From the NCBI RefSeq assembly GCF_032144095.1, contig NZ_JAVSNJ010000001.1, positions 310,001 through 374,000 of the forward strand: a stretch of 64,000 nt of DNA, given 5' to 3'. The stretch comes from Sphaerochaeta sp032144095. GTDB lineage: Bacteria; Spirochaetota; Spirochaetia; Sphaerochaetales; Sphaerochaetaceae. Positions 8,497-16,944 of this stretch are shown piece by piece. The notes under the pieces are model-generated. The model ran no database searches. It had not been told where the DNA came from and was given only the letters and a program-made list of their open reading frames with translations. Made by a program: the position numbers and the translations under genes. The number at the start of each line of letters is the position of its first letter. Within the stretch, counting starts at the first letter, position 1.

Positions 8497-9347
8497 TGCA
8501 TCGTCTTCTGGCTGGAAGCCTTCAGCAGGGCGATCTCCTCTTTCCAGAGGGTGCTGTCTATTGTCTCCAGGATAAGGGGGATATTCATGAAGCGCTCGTC
8601 CTGGACAATGCGGATGAATGGGTCGAGCCCGATCTCCCCCTTGCCCAGGCTCTCATGCCTGTCCAGCCTGCTGCCCAGCTTGATCTTCGCATCGTTGAGG
8701 TGCATCCCCCTCAGGTTGGCAAAGCCAACGACCCTGTCGAAGAGCTCGAAGGTCTTGGCAAAGGCCTCCTCACCCCTGATGTCATATCCCGCGGCAAAGA
8801 TGTGGCAGGTATCGATGCACACCCCAAGCCGCTCGGGGTATCTGGATAGGTTGAGCAGCATCTCGATCTCCTCAAAGGAGGATCCGAGGGTGCTTCCCTG
8901 TCCGGCAGTCGTCTCGATGATGGGCATCACCCCCTCGGTCTCTTGCAGGGCCTCGTCCAGGGCCTCGGAGACCAGTTTGAGACTCCCTGTCCTGTCGAGC
9001 ATGTTGACATGGGCTCCAGGATGGAAATTCAGCTTGTCCAGGCCAAGCTGGCCCACCCGGGAGAGTTCGTCGATGAAGGCATCCAGGCTCTGCCTTCGCT
9101 TCAGGCCGTCGGGGTTGCCCAGGTTGATGAGGTAGCTGCCGTGGGGCAGTACCTGCTCCTTGGTAAAGCCAAGGGAGGCAAGCATTTCCTTGAATCGGGT
9201 GCTCTGCTCCTCGGTAATGGGCCTCGTAGCCCACTGTCGCTGGTTTTTGGTGAACATGCCGAACGCGCTTGCTCCCAGGCTGTCTGCCTCGATGGCGGCA
9301 TTCTCCAAGCCTCCGGCGATACTGGTATGGCTTCCTATGTATAACAT
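8493..9347 (-). CDS. nfo: Endonuclease IV (AP endonuclease)
   Basis: Nfo cleaves DNA 5' of abasic sites during base excision repair, using three zinc ions. The protein of 284 residues has the usual length and begins MLYIGSHTSIAGGLENA, with later family motifs LNFHPGAH, IETTAGQGSTLG and CIDTCHIFAAGYD, and HLNDAKIKLGSRLDRHESLG. The start at 9347 gives the typical N-terminus; an upstream in-frame GTG at 9386 would add 13 untypical residues. No Shine-Dalgarno precedes 9347; instead a promoter ends six bases before the ATG (9354-9382), so translation may start at the mRNA 5' end. It forms an operon with the phosphodiesterase gene downstream. Confidence 0.95.
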   Translation of the reverse strand: MLYIGSHTSIAGGLENAAIEADSLGASAFGMFTKNQRQWATRPITEEQSTRFKEMLASLGFTKEQVLPHGSYLINLGNPDGLKRRQSLDAFIDELSRVGQLGLDKLNFHPGAHVNMLDRTGSLKLVSEALDEALQETEGVMPIIETTAGQGSTLGSSFEEIEMLLNLSRYPERLGVCIDTCHIFAAGYDIRGEEAFAKTFELFDRVVGFANLRGMHLNDAKIKLGSRLDRHESLGKGEIGLDPFIRIVQDERFMNIPLILETIDSTLWKEEIALLKASSQKTMQ

Positions 9348-9353
9348 GGCCAA

Positions 9354-9382
9354 AGGGTAGTAGTTGACCCAAGGGTTGTCAA
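9354..9382 (-). promoter_or_regulatory. Predicted promoter of nfo, possibly leaderless
   Basis: On the minus strand a perfect TTGACA (9377-9382) is followed after 17 bases by TACCCT (9354-9359), which keeps the key T, A and final T of the -10 box. Only six bases, TTGGCC, separate it from the ATG of nfo, so the transcript would start at or next to the start codon. Confidence 0.45.
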
Positions 9383-9432
9383 TCACTGGTACTCGTGGTA
9401 GTGTTCCCCCTTGAATAGGAGCATCAAGAGCA

Positions 9433-12384
9433 ATGAGTGAAAGACAATGGGCCGTTGGGGATGAAGTTTCTGGTTTTGCGCTGGTAGAAGTCTCCTCCCT
9501 TGAGGACTATAGGGCAACAGGCTATCTGTTTCGCCATATTGCCACGGGGATGGAAGTCTACCAGATGGTCAATGACGACAGCGAGCTGTTCTTTGGCTAT
9601 GTGTTCAGGACCCTGCCCAACAATGATTGCGGCATTGCCCATATCCTGGAGCACTGCTGTCTGGCTGGCAGCAAGAACTATCCTGTACGGGACCCGTTCA
9701 TGACCCTGCTCAAGGGCAGCACCAACACCTTCATGAATGCCATGACCTATCCTGACAAGACCCTCTACCCGGCGGCAAGCCCGCTCAAGAAGGATTTTGA
9801 CAACCTCTTCTCTGTCTATACCGATGCGGTATTTGCCCCGCTGCTACGCGAGGAAACCTTCCAGCAGGAGGGGGTTCGCATGGTCTGTGAAGGGGAGAGC
9901 TGCCATTTTGAAGGGGTAGTCTTCAACGAGATGCTCGGCGGCGGAAGCGACCACGACAGCATCGTAGGGAGGGCAAGCGTCCGTTCCCTCTTTCCCGATA
10001 CTCCCTATACCTTTGAGTCCGGAGGACTGCCCGAGCAGATCGTCCAGCTCAACTACCAGCAGTTCCTCGCGTTCTACAGCATGTTCTACCACCCATCCAA
10101 CTGCAAGCTCTTCCTGTACGGGGACATGGAAGTGGGTGCAAAGCTCGAGATGCTCGAAAATGCATACCTGCGTTCCTATGGCAAGCTCAATGTGGATAGC
10201 CTGGTCCCACTCTCGGAGCCCTGGAAGGCTCCCCGCAAGTCATCCTTCACCAGTCCCGTCGAGGAAGGGGAAGGGGACAACGGGGACTCTGTAGTGCTCT
10301 CCTGGGCTACCTGTGAGGCCTCCGACCCCCTTGCCCTCATAACCCTCTCGACGCTTGTGGACATCCTGCTGGGCAACCCAGGGGCTCCGCTCTACAAGGC
10401 GTTGCTGGATTCGAAGCTTGGCAAGGACATCTCGCCGGAAAGTGGCATGAGTGCCGATTTCAGGGAGATGCCCTTTACTGTCGGCTTCAAGGGGATCGAT
10501 GCCGATAAGGCCGATGAGGCAGAGCATGTCATCCTCACCTCGCTCAAGGCCATCGTCAGCGAAGGCCTGGCCGTGGATATCATCGCATCCTCGATGAAAC
10601 GCTCGCGCTTCAAGCAGCAGGAGATCCCAGGCGGGATCCCCAACGGCCTACGCGCCCTCAACCGTGCAACCCGGTCCTGGATGGTCGACCTCTCTCCCAC
10701 CGTCGCCATTGGTACTACAGAGCCCCTGGAGGCTTTGCAGAAGGCCCTGGAAGCAAACCCACGCTATTTTGAGGATTGGATCCAGCACCATCTGCTGGAC
10801 AACCCACACCGTTCGATGGTCGTCGTAAAGGCCGACAGCGAACATGAGAGGCGACAGCTGGCAACCATAGAGAAGTATGCCAAGGAACAGGCCGATGCAC
10901 TGGGAAAGAAAGGACTGAAACTCCTTGCCCAACAAAACGAGCATTTCCTGCAGTTCGAGCTGGAAGGGGACAGTGAGGAGGACCTTGCAAAGGTGCCCTA
11001 CCTCAAGCTCGAGGACCTACCGACCACCATCGTACCCAACCTCTATGAGCAGCTCACTTGCGCAGGTAGGCCCCTCTATCTAAAGAAGATGTTCTGCAAC
11101 AAGATAGTCTATGCCGACTTTGCCTTCCACCTTGAGGACCTGAGCGAACGGGAGCTGATGCTCCTGCCCCTGTACATCCGCACCCTGCAGCTGACCGGCA
11201 TAGGGGATATGGAGTATCCCCAGGTGGCAAACCAGCTCAAATACCTGACAGGGGATACCAACCTCTATCTGGAGATGGGCTCCTCCCACCAGGGGGATGA
11301 CCGGATGCTGCTGGTATGCAGGACCCGGACCCTTGTAGAGGATTTTGAGCCGGCACTGACCTTCCTGCACAAGCTTTTCACCGAGGCGAATGTGGGGGAT
11401 CTGGAAAGGCTGCAGGCCTCCCTTACCAACCTCAAGACAGACTATGTCGACAACATAACCTATTCGGCCCACAGCTTTGCCTCCCTTTCGGCCGCTTCCA
11501 TCTTCAGCAACGTGCAGTTTGAGGGTGAGCAGCTATCGGGTCTGGACCAGTGGTTCTTCCTGGAGAATATCCACGACGAACAGCTCTTCCTGGTGGCCGA
11601 GGAGTTCCTCGCCCTCCAGAAGAAGCTGAACAACCGTAACCGTCTGGTATTCCATCTTGGCTGTGATGACGAGCTGGTACCCTCCCTGGTCTCCCAGTAT
11701 GACCAGTTTGCCCAGCGTTTTGAGCTGAAGGATGAGATAGTGATGCGCCAGCGCTCCTACGAGAAGGTAAGCAAGGGCCTTGCCCACGCAGTGGAGCTCT
11801 TCCGCCTTCCTTCGACGGTAAGCTATGCCGCATATGTGATACGGAGCAGCAAGCGGGGGAGTGACAACCAGGCTTCCCAGGTGTTGCTGGGCCAGATCCT
11901 CTCAGGCAACGACCTGTGGGAGAAGGTCCGTGGCCAGGGTGGGGCATATGGGGTCTCCGCCCATGCCGATGTCATGGAGGAGCTCTTCTTCTTCACTTCC
12001 TACCGCGACCCCCGTATTGCAGGGACCCTTGCAGACTTTACCAAGAGCCTTGAGCTCTATACGACAAAGGAGATTCCTGCCAAGGATATCGAGAATGCGC
12101 TCATCTCCACCGTTGGAAACGACTTGAGGCCCCTCTCCCCATCCCAGGACTCCATCCTCTCCTTCAGGAGAATCCTCTACAACATCACCGATGAGTTCAG
12201 GACGATGAGAAGGAAGCAGATGTTGGCGATGACGAGCTCGCACCTCAACGAAGGGGCCAAGGCCCTGTTGGATCTTGCCAAGAGCGAGGATTCGGTTGTG
12301 GTGATAGCGGGCTCCGCCCTCCTGGATACAGAGAAGGCGAAGAACCCTACTCTTGATCGTCCTTCGAGGCGCTTGCCCCTCTAG
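9433..12384 (+). CDS. M16C-family zinc metalloprotease (presequence protease-like)
   Basis: This 983-residue protein belongs to the inverted-zinc-motif peptidases related to PreP and falcilysin, which degrade unstructured peptides inside a closed chamber. The HxxEH motif is His70-Ile-Leu-Glu73-His74 in GIAHILEHCCLAGS, and the third ligand is probably Glu166 in GVVFNEMLGG. The R/Y substrate-binding pair of the C-terminal half is plausible in KVRGQGGAYGVSAHAD. The length matches the family (about 970-1000). There is no signal peptide, so it should be cytoplasmic. An AGGAG lies 11 bases before the ATG at 9433. Its last 38 bases overlap the convergent iron-sulfur protein gene. Confidence 0.93.
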   Translation: MSERQWAVGDEVSGFALVEVSSLEDYRATGYLFRHIATGMEVYQMVNDDSELFFGYVFRTLPNNDCGIAHILEHCCLAGSKNYPVRDPFMTLLKGSTNTFMNAMTYPDKTLYPAASPLKKDFDNLFSVYTDAVFAPLLREETFQQEGVRMVCEGESCHFEGVVFNEMLGGGSDHDSIVGRASVRSLFPDTPYTFESGGLPEQIVQLNYQQFLAFYSMFYHPSNCKLFLYGDMEVGAKLEMLENAYLRSYGKLNVDSLVPLSEPWKAPRKSSFTSPVEEGEGDNGDSVVLSWATCEASDPLALITLSTLVDILLGNPGAPLYKALLDSKLGKDISPESGMSADFREMPFTVGFKGIDADKADEAEHVILTSLKAIVSEGLAVDIIASSMKRSRFKQQEIPGGIPNGLRALNRATRSWMVDLSPTVAIGTTEPLEALQKALEANPRYFEDWIQHHLLDNPHRSMVVVKADSEHERRQLATIEKYAKEQADALGKKGLKLLAQQNEHFLQFELEGDSEEDLAKVPYLKLEDLPTTIVPNLYEQLTCAGRPLYLKKMFCNKIVYADFAFHLEDLSERELMLLPLYIRTLQLTGIGDMEYPQVANQLKYLTGDTNLYLEMGSSHQGDDRMLLVCRTRTLVEDFEPALTFLHKLFTEANVGDLERLQASLTNLKTDYVDNITYSAHSFASLSAASIFSNVQFEGEQLSGLDQWFFLENIHDEQLFLVAEEFLALQKKLNNRNRLVFHLGCDDELVPSLVSQYDQFAQRFELKDEIVMRQRSYEKVSKGLAHAVELFRLPSTVSYAAYVIRSSKRGSDNQASQVLLGQILSGNDLWEKVRGQGGAYGVSAHADVMEELFFFTSYRDPRIAGTLADFTKSLELYTTKEIPAKDIENALISTVGNDLRPLSPSQDSILSFRRILYNITDEFRTMRRKQMLAMTSSHLNEGAKALLDLAKSEDSVVVIAGSALLDTEKAKNPTLDRPSRRLPL

Positions 12385-13687
12385 AACGCTCTCCCCAGAT
12401 CTTCCCAAGGGCGTTGAGCTCCTTGGGGTCCTTGAGCTTGAGCACGACGCACTGGCGTATGCTCGCCTCGCTCTTGGCGATATCCTGGGCCAGGGCCCTG
12501 CAGGTGGGAGACCCACACAGCCCACAGTCGATCCCCGGCAGGACGGCTAGGATCTGCTGGACCTTCTCCAGCTTGTAGAGCGCCTTGCCGATATCCTGGT
12601 CCAGCTTCATCGCACCCTTTGCCTGGGGTGCTTCGAGGTAGAGGTTCTTGGCAAGGAAATCGCTTTGGTCGGTTATGCGCTTGATCAGGGAAGGGGGAAG
12701 TTCCTTGGGTAGGGTCATCGACCAGTGCCTGAGCCGCTCACTGGTCAGAAAGCGGTTCCTCACCGTCAAGATCCCTCCCGGGCACCCCTCTGCACAGGCA
12801 TCCAGCTCTAGGAACTCCAGGTTGTTCTCCGCTTCCTGTTCCATCTGGTCGAGAAACTCAATGACATTATGCACCTCATCGACGGAGAGATTCCTGCCGC
12901 TGCGGTTGTTGCTCTGCCCCTTGACCATGCTCCACTGGCTCGCCTTGCGTGTGCAGACAGGAAAGGAGAGGGCATCGGGTTTCCCGACACTCTTCTGGTG
13001 CTTGTGCTTCTCGAGGAAGGTCCTAACCCTATTGTAGGCCGTATCGAAGTTGATGACACCCTGGAAGAGGCTGTTGTCCTCCGACCCTTCGGTCTTGATC
13101 TGGGCTATCTTTGCAGCGCACGGGGTGAGGTAGAAGATTCCGAGCGAGTCGGTCTGGGCCCCGAGTTCAGCCCTTGCAAAGAGGGCCACCATCTGGGCCG
13201 GCGGGCGGACCCGGCTCATGTTGTCCAAAAGCAGGGGGAAGCGGATCTGGATGAGACGCTGCACCGAAGGGCAGAAGTTGCTGATGAGAGGTAGCTCATG
13301 CTCCATCTCAGGAGCCCCGATCTTGTCCAGGATATCGACACCGGTCTCGGAGAGATAGAGGTGGGTGAAGCCCGACTCGTAGAGGGCCGAGCAGATCTGC
13401 TGTTCGGAAAAGGTGTCGGGAAATTGGGCAAAGAAGACCGAAGGCACGATGCCTACCCGGTAGGTGAACCCCTTCAGCTGCTCGAAAGAGTCCTGCTCGA
13501 CCTCGATCGCGTCGTTGGGGCAGACTGCCATGCACTGGCCGCAGTCGATGCAGAGGTCGCTATAGATCCTTGCCTTGCCCCCGGAGATGCGGATGGCACT
13601 GGTAGGACAGCGTTTCATGCAGTGGGTACACCCCTTGCATTGCTCCTCTATCACATGAAGCGAGTGGTGGAAGGGAAGGTCGCTCAT
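12347..13687 (-). CDS. [FeFe]-hydrogenase-like iron-sulfur protein, probable redox/H2 sensor
   Basis: The 446-residue protein has a two-cluster ferredoxin domain (Cys17, 20, 23, 27 and Cys46, 49, 52, 56), a hydrogenase large-subunit-like core, and a C-terminal 4Fe-4S domain (Cys388, 391, 396, 413 in GIDCGLCGSPTC). In the core the H-cluster motifs are modified: SNFCPS (Cys139) replaces TSCCP, TPCAAK keeps Cys190, and LDACAEGCPGG keeps Cys298 and Cys302. Thus all four cluster ligands remain but the proton-transfer Cys is replaced by Phe, as expected for a sensory rather than a catalytic protein (inference). AAGGAG lies eight bases before the ATG. It follows an anti-sigma-type ATPase and a DRTGG gene in one operon. 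Confidence 0.85.
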   Translation of the reverse strand: MSDLPFHHSLHVIEEQCKGCTHCMKRCPTSAIRISGGKARIYSDLCIDCGQCMAVCPNDAIEVEQDSFEQLKGFTYRVGIVPSVFFAQFPDTFSEQQICSALYESGFTHLYLSETGVDILDKIGAPEMEHELPLISNFCPSVQRLIQIRFPLLLDNMSRVRPPAQMVALFARAELGAQTDSLGIFYLTPCAAKIAQIKTEGSEDNSLFQGVINFDTAYNRVRTFLEKHKHQKSVGKPDALSFPVCTRKASQWSMVKGQSNNRSGRNLSVDEVHNVIEFLDQMEQEAENNLEFLELDACAEGCPGGILTVRNRFLTSERLRHWSMTLPKELPPSLIKRITDQSDFLAKNLYLEAPQAKGAMKLDQDIGKALYKLEKVQQILAVLPGIDCGLCGSPTCRALAQDIAKSEASIRQCVVLKLKDPKELNALGKIWGERSRGASASKDDQE

Positions 13688-13698
13688 CGCACACTCCT

Positions 13699-14109
13699 TT
13701 ATAGGACAAACTGCATGGAGATGTGGGTATGATCTCCTTTTTTCGTATAGATCTTGAGGTCATCACAGCTTTTGCGGATGTTCGGCAGACCCATACCAGC
13801 ACCATAGCCCATCTCTCTTACCTCTGAGGAGGCAGTGGACCACCCCTCGGTCATGGCAAGCTCAAGGTTCTCTATTCCGGGGCCGGTGTCGATGACATCG
13901 ATCAGGACCCGTTGTTCCTCAATGTCGCAGAGAATTTTCCCCCCATAGGAGTGCGCAATGACATTCACCTCCGCTTCAAATACGGCAACGATAATCTGCT
14001 TGATCCTCTGCGGCGGTATGTTCAGCTGCTTCAAGATCCTCTTGATCTTGCTTGAAGCGTCCCCTGCTACCGAAAAGTCTTTGGAAGGTATGGTGAATTC
14101 TTCATGCAT
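13699..14109 (-). CDS. Anti-sigma-factor-type histidine kinase-like ATPase
   Basis: The 136-residue protein is a single GHKL ATPase domain of the RsbW/SpoIIAB type. The N box is AVFEAEVNVIAHSYGG, the G1 box DVIDTGPGIENLE, and the G2 region MGYGAGMGLPNIRKSCDD. Such proteins phosphorylate or bind a partner in place of a sensor kinase. It starts one base after the stop of the DRTGG gene and has no own Shine-Dalgarno, so translation is probably coupled. With the hydrogenase-like protein it is a plausible signal-relay unit; the target is not in this window. Confidence 0.85.
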   Translation of the reverse strand: MHEEFTIPSKDFSVAGDASSKIKRILKQLNIPPQRIKQIIVAVFEAEVNVIAHSYGGKILCDIEEQRVLIDVIDTGPGIENLELAMTEGWSTASSEVREMGYGAGMGLPNIRKSCDDLKIYTKKGDHTHISMQFVL

Positions 14110-14110
14110 C

Positions 14111-14455
14111 TCAATATACCGGCTTCAATCCCTTGGCATAGAGCAGGCCACTCGCCTTGAACAGGGAGTAGGGTGTGTAGGAGAGCGATATGTCAAGATC
14201 CTTGGCCATGTCGACCATGGTTTGGCTTGGTCGTTTGTTTCGGACCAGAAGGATGTTGCTGATGTCGCTCATCTCTGCCGTACGGATGGACTGGTTGTTG
14301 GACAACCCTGTGATGAGGATGATGTCATCCTCGAGGATGGTAAGCACATCACTCATCAGGTCGCTGGCAAAGCCACGTTTCACTTCATCTTCCAGATGGG
14401 ACTCTCCCCAGACCAGCTTCCCATCCACGCATTCAAGTATTTCTTTCAGTTTCAT
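14111..14455 (-). CDS. DRTGG-domain protein
   Basis: The product has 114 residues, MKLKEILECVDGKLVWGE and onward, and matches the stand-alone DRTGG domain named after a motif in phosphotransacetylase-linked and CBS-linked proteins (ligand-binding, Rossmann-like). I recognise it from the order of conserved segments: GFASDLMSDVLTI, ILITGLSNNQSIRTAEM, and a C-terminal LDISLSYTPYSLFKASGLLY. The start at 14455 is chosen because a strong extended -10 lies seven bases upstream and longer versions would run through it. In anaerobes such genes accompany hydrogenase operons (recalled, not checked). It is the first gene of the three-gene unit. Confidence 0.8.
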   Translation of the reverse strand: MKLKEILECVDGKLVWGESHLEDEVKRGFASDLMSDVLTILEDDIILITGLSNNQSIRTAEMSDISNILLVRNKRPSQTMVDMAKDLDISLSYTPYSLFKASGLLYAKGLKPVY

Positions 14456-14462
14456 GGAGGGC

Positions 14463-14471
14463 ATTATACCA
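14463..14471 (-). promoter_or_regulatory. Extended -10 promoter, seven bases before the DRTGG start codon
   Basis: TGGTATAAT is a perfect extended -10 on the minus strand (TATAAT at 14463-14468). The seven bases between it and the ATG at 14455 are GCCCTCC, which cannot act as a ribosome binding site. Transcription should start at the ATG itself, giving a leaderless mRNA. No good -35 is visible, as is usual with an extended -10. Confidence 0.65.
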
Positions 14472-14551
14472 TGATGGCACTCTCTTCGATAGGGGAAACT
14501 GGTTATTGGGCAATTCTGTTTGTGAACTGCTTTGCTTCGCTGGTTTTTGCC

Positions 14552-14580
14552 TTTCAAAAAGAGGGGCAAGAAGCTATACT
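14552..14580 (+). promoter_or_regulatory. Predicted promoter of glpK
   Basis: TTTCAA at 14552-14557 and TATACT at 14575-14580 are 17 bases apart. The AGAGGAGG ribosome binding site of glpK follows at 14588-14595. Confidence 0.45.
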
Positions 14581-14601
14581 AGCGTAAAGAGGAGGCCTTT
14601 C

Positions 14602-16113
14602 GTGAAGTTAATTGCCGCTTTGGACCAGGGGACAACCAGTACCCGATGCATCCTGTTTGATGAGAAGGGGGCGAACATTGCCTCCGCCCAGCTTGAACAC
14701 CAGCAGATCTATCCCCAGCCCGGTTGGGTCGAACATGACCCTTGGGAGATATGGGACAACAGCAGCGAGTGCATTGCAAAGGCGATGAAGAAGGCCTCAG
14801 CCAAGGGAACGGACGTTGTAGGCATAGGCATCACCAACCAGAGGGAGACCATCCTTGCCTGGAATCCCAAGACAGGGAAGGTCTGGCACAATGCGATAGT
14901 CTGGCAGGACCTCAGGGGATCGGAACTCATCAACAAGCTGAAGGGGAAGGTCGACAGCGTATGGCTGCGCGAGAAGAGTGGCCTTATCTTCAGCCCCTAC
15001 TTCGCAGCCTCAAAGATTGCCTGGCTGCTGGCAGAGGTGCCTGGCCTCCGTGAGGAGGCAGAGAGAGGGGAGGTTGTCTTTGGCACCATGGACACCTGGC
15101 TTGCATGGAACCTCAGCGGAGGAAAACTCACCATCACCGATGTGACCAATGCCTCCCGCTACATGCTGATGAATATTGCCACCTGCCAGTGGGATGACGA
15201 GCTGCTCGCCCTCTTTGGAATCCCCAAGCAGGCGCTGCCCACCATCGTCCCTTCATCGGGGGTGGTCTATGGCCTTACCTCCCCCAGCGGGCCCCTGCGC
15301 TCCGAGGTACCGGTCTGTGGAATCCTTGGGGACCAGCAGGCAGCCCTCTTCGGACAGGCCTGCTTTACCCAGGGCCTGGGCAAGAGTACCTATGGTACCG
15401 GATGCTTCCTTCTGGTAAATACCGGAGAGAGGCTTGTCTACTCAAACAACGGGCTGTTGACCACCGTTGCCTACCAGCTGGGCGACGGGAAACCGGTATA
15501 TGCCCTCGAAGGGTCGGTAGCTGTGGCAGGATCCCTTGTGCAGTGGGCCAGGGACAACCTCAAGATAGTGGAGAACCCCCAGGAACTGGACAAGCTGGCC
15601 TGCTCTGTGCCAGACTGCGGCGGAGTCTATATCGTACCGGCTTTCAGTGGTCTGTTTGCCCCGTACTGGCGTTCGGATGCCCGAGGGGTCATCGCCGGCC
15701 TAACCGGCTTTGCTACCAGAGCCCACCTGTGTAGGGCTATCCTGGAGGCCACGGCCTTCCAGGCCCATGATATCTTCAAGGCGATGGAGAGCGACAGCAA
15801 GATCCACATGACGACCCTGAAGGTGGATGGAGGGCTGACCAACAGCACGCCCCTCATGGAGTTCCAGGCAGACCTTCTGGGAATTCCCGTCATCAGGCCC
15901 TTGGTTGTGGAAACCACCGCCTTGGGTGCTGCCTACGCTGCAGGGCTCTCGGTTGGTGTCTGGAAGAGTGTTGAGGAGCTTGCCTCCTATTGGCAAGAGG
16001 AGACCCGGTGGTCGCCTACGATGGGAGAATCTGTGAGAAATGAGAAGATACGCTTCTGGAAGAAGGCTGTGAGCCGGACGCTGGATTGGGTCTCCTCCGA
16101 CGACGAAGAATAG
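14602..16113 (+). CDS. glpK: Glycerol kinase
   Basis: GlpK phosphorylates glycerol to glycerol 3-phosphate with ATP. The protein is 503 residues, the standard length, when started at the GTG at 14602 with AGAGGAGG six bases upstream. Typical FGGY motifs are visible: KLIAALDQGTTSTRCILFD (phosphate 1), IGITNQRETILAW, IVWQDLRG, GDQQAALFGQ and the TYGTGCFLLVNTG segment, followed by VDGGLTNSTPLMEFQADLLG. No glpF or glpD is adjacent. The following gene, cdaA, starts seven bases after the stop and probably shares the transcript, which would link c-di-AMP synthesis to this promoter (inference). Confidence 0.96.
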   Translation: MKLIAALDQGTTSTRCILFDEKGANIASAQLEHQQIYPQPGWVEHDPWEIWDNSSECIAKAMKKASAKGTDVVGIGITNQRETILAWNPKTGKVWHNAIVWQDLRGSELINKLKGKVDSVWLREKSGLIFSPYFAASKIAWLLAEVPGLREEAERGEVVFGTMDTWLAWNLSGGKLTITDVTNASRYMLMNIATCQWDDELLALFGIPKQALPTIVPSSGVVYGLTSPSGPLRSEVPVCGILGDQQAALFGQACFTQGLGKSTYGTGCFLLVNTGERLVYSNNGLLTTVAYQLGDGKPVYALEGSVAVAGSLVQWARDNLKIVENPQELDKLACSVPDCGGVYIVPAFSGLFAPYWRSDARGVIAGLTGFATRAHLCRAILEATAFQAHDIFKAMESDSKIHMTTLKVDGGLTNSTPLMEFQADLLGIPVIRPLVVETTALGAAYAAGLSVGVWKSVEELASYWQEETRWSPTMGESVRNEKIRFWKKAVSRTLDWVSSDDEE

Positions 16114-16119
16114 GAGTGC

Positions 16120-16944
16120 ATGATGTTCTCTGATGCGTTGCAAAATCTTTACGCCTTTCTTCGCCCCGCCCTGCAGGTGGGGACCTTGGCATGGGTGTTC
16201 TACCGATTCTATGAGGCGATAGCGCAGACCAAGGCGCAACAGATCGTCAAGGTGCTCATCATCCTCTTCTCCGCCTACGCGGTAAGCTACATCCTCAAGC
16301 TTGAGGTGCTGCTGTGGATGTTCAAGGCCCTTGCCGTCCCTGCCACCATCTTCATCTGCATCATCTACCAGCCTGAGCTGCGAAGGTCCTTCACCCAGCT
16401 GTGGAGTGGGCGCAGCAGGATCTTCCGCATCGGGACGCAGACCACCAGCTCCGACCAGATAGACAGCATCCTCAATGCCTGCAATGTGCTGGTGAACAAG
16501 AGAAGGGGGGCTCTGATCGTCTTTCCCCGACGCTTGGGCATCAAGAACATCATTGACAGTGGCACCAAGCTGAATGCAGACCTCTCTACCTCCCTGATCC
16601 TAACCGTTTTTGACCACGATACACCGCTGCATGACGGGGCGATGATCGTCCAGAATGGTAGGATTGTGGCAGCGGGCTGTTACCTGCCCCTGAGCGAGCA
16701 GACGGACATCAAGAAGAGCTTCGGTACCCGTCACCGTGCGGCCCTCGGTATGGCCGAGGAGTCCGATGCTGTGGTGATCGTCGTCTCCGAGGAGACCGGG
16801 TCCATCAGCATGACCTATAACGCCAACCTCTATTACGACCTGGAACCCACTACCATCAAGAGGATGCTTCTTGCCCTCTTCAGTTACCATGACATCACTC
16901 CTGAGGAGTTGTTGCAGGAGGCAAGTAGCGATGAAGCTGAATAA
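16120..16944 (+). CDS. cdaA: Diadenylate cyclase CdaA
   Basis: CdaA makes the second messenger c-di-AMP from two ATP at the membrane. Three hydrophobic helices occupy roughly residues 18-32, 42-62 and 64-83, followed by the DAC catalytic domain. The two signature motifs are present: Asp172-Gly-Ala in HDTPLHDGAMIV and Arg204-His-Arg in GTRHRAALGMAEESDA. The length of 274 residues is normal. AGGAG at 16112-16116 serves the ATG at 16120 or the one directly after it. The last 14 bases overlap the YbbR-domain gene, the usual partner of CdaA. Confidence 0.95.
   Translation: MMFSDALQNLYAFLRPALQVGTLAWVFYRFYEAIAQTKAQQIVKVLIILFSAYAVSYILKLEVLLWMFKALAVPATIFICIIYQPELRRSFTQLWSGRSRIFRIGTQTTSSDQIDSILNACNVLVNKRRGALIVFPRRLGIKNIIDSGTKLNADLSTSLILTVFDHDTPLHDGAMIVQNGRIVAAGCYLPLSEQTDIKKSFGTRHRAALGMAEESDAVVIVVSEETGSISMTYNANLYYDLEPTTIKRMLLALFSYHDITPEELLQEASSDEAE

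Noticed and set aside
12347..13687. Catalytic [FeFe]-hydrogenase
   Set aside because: The proton-transfer Cys is missing, the HydB and HydC partners are not adjacent, and the neighbours are signalling proteins.
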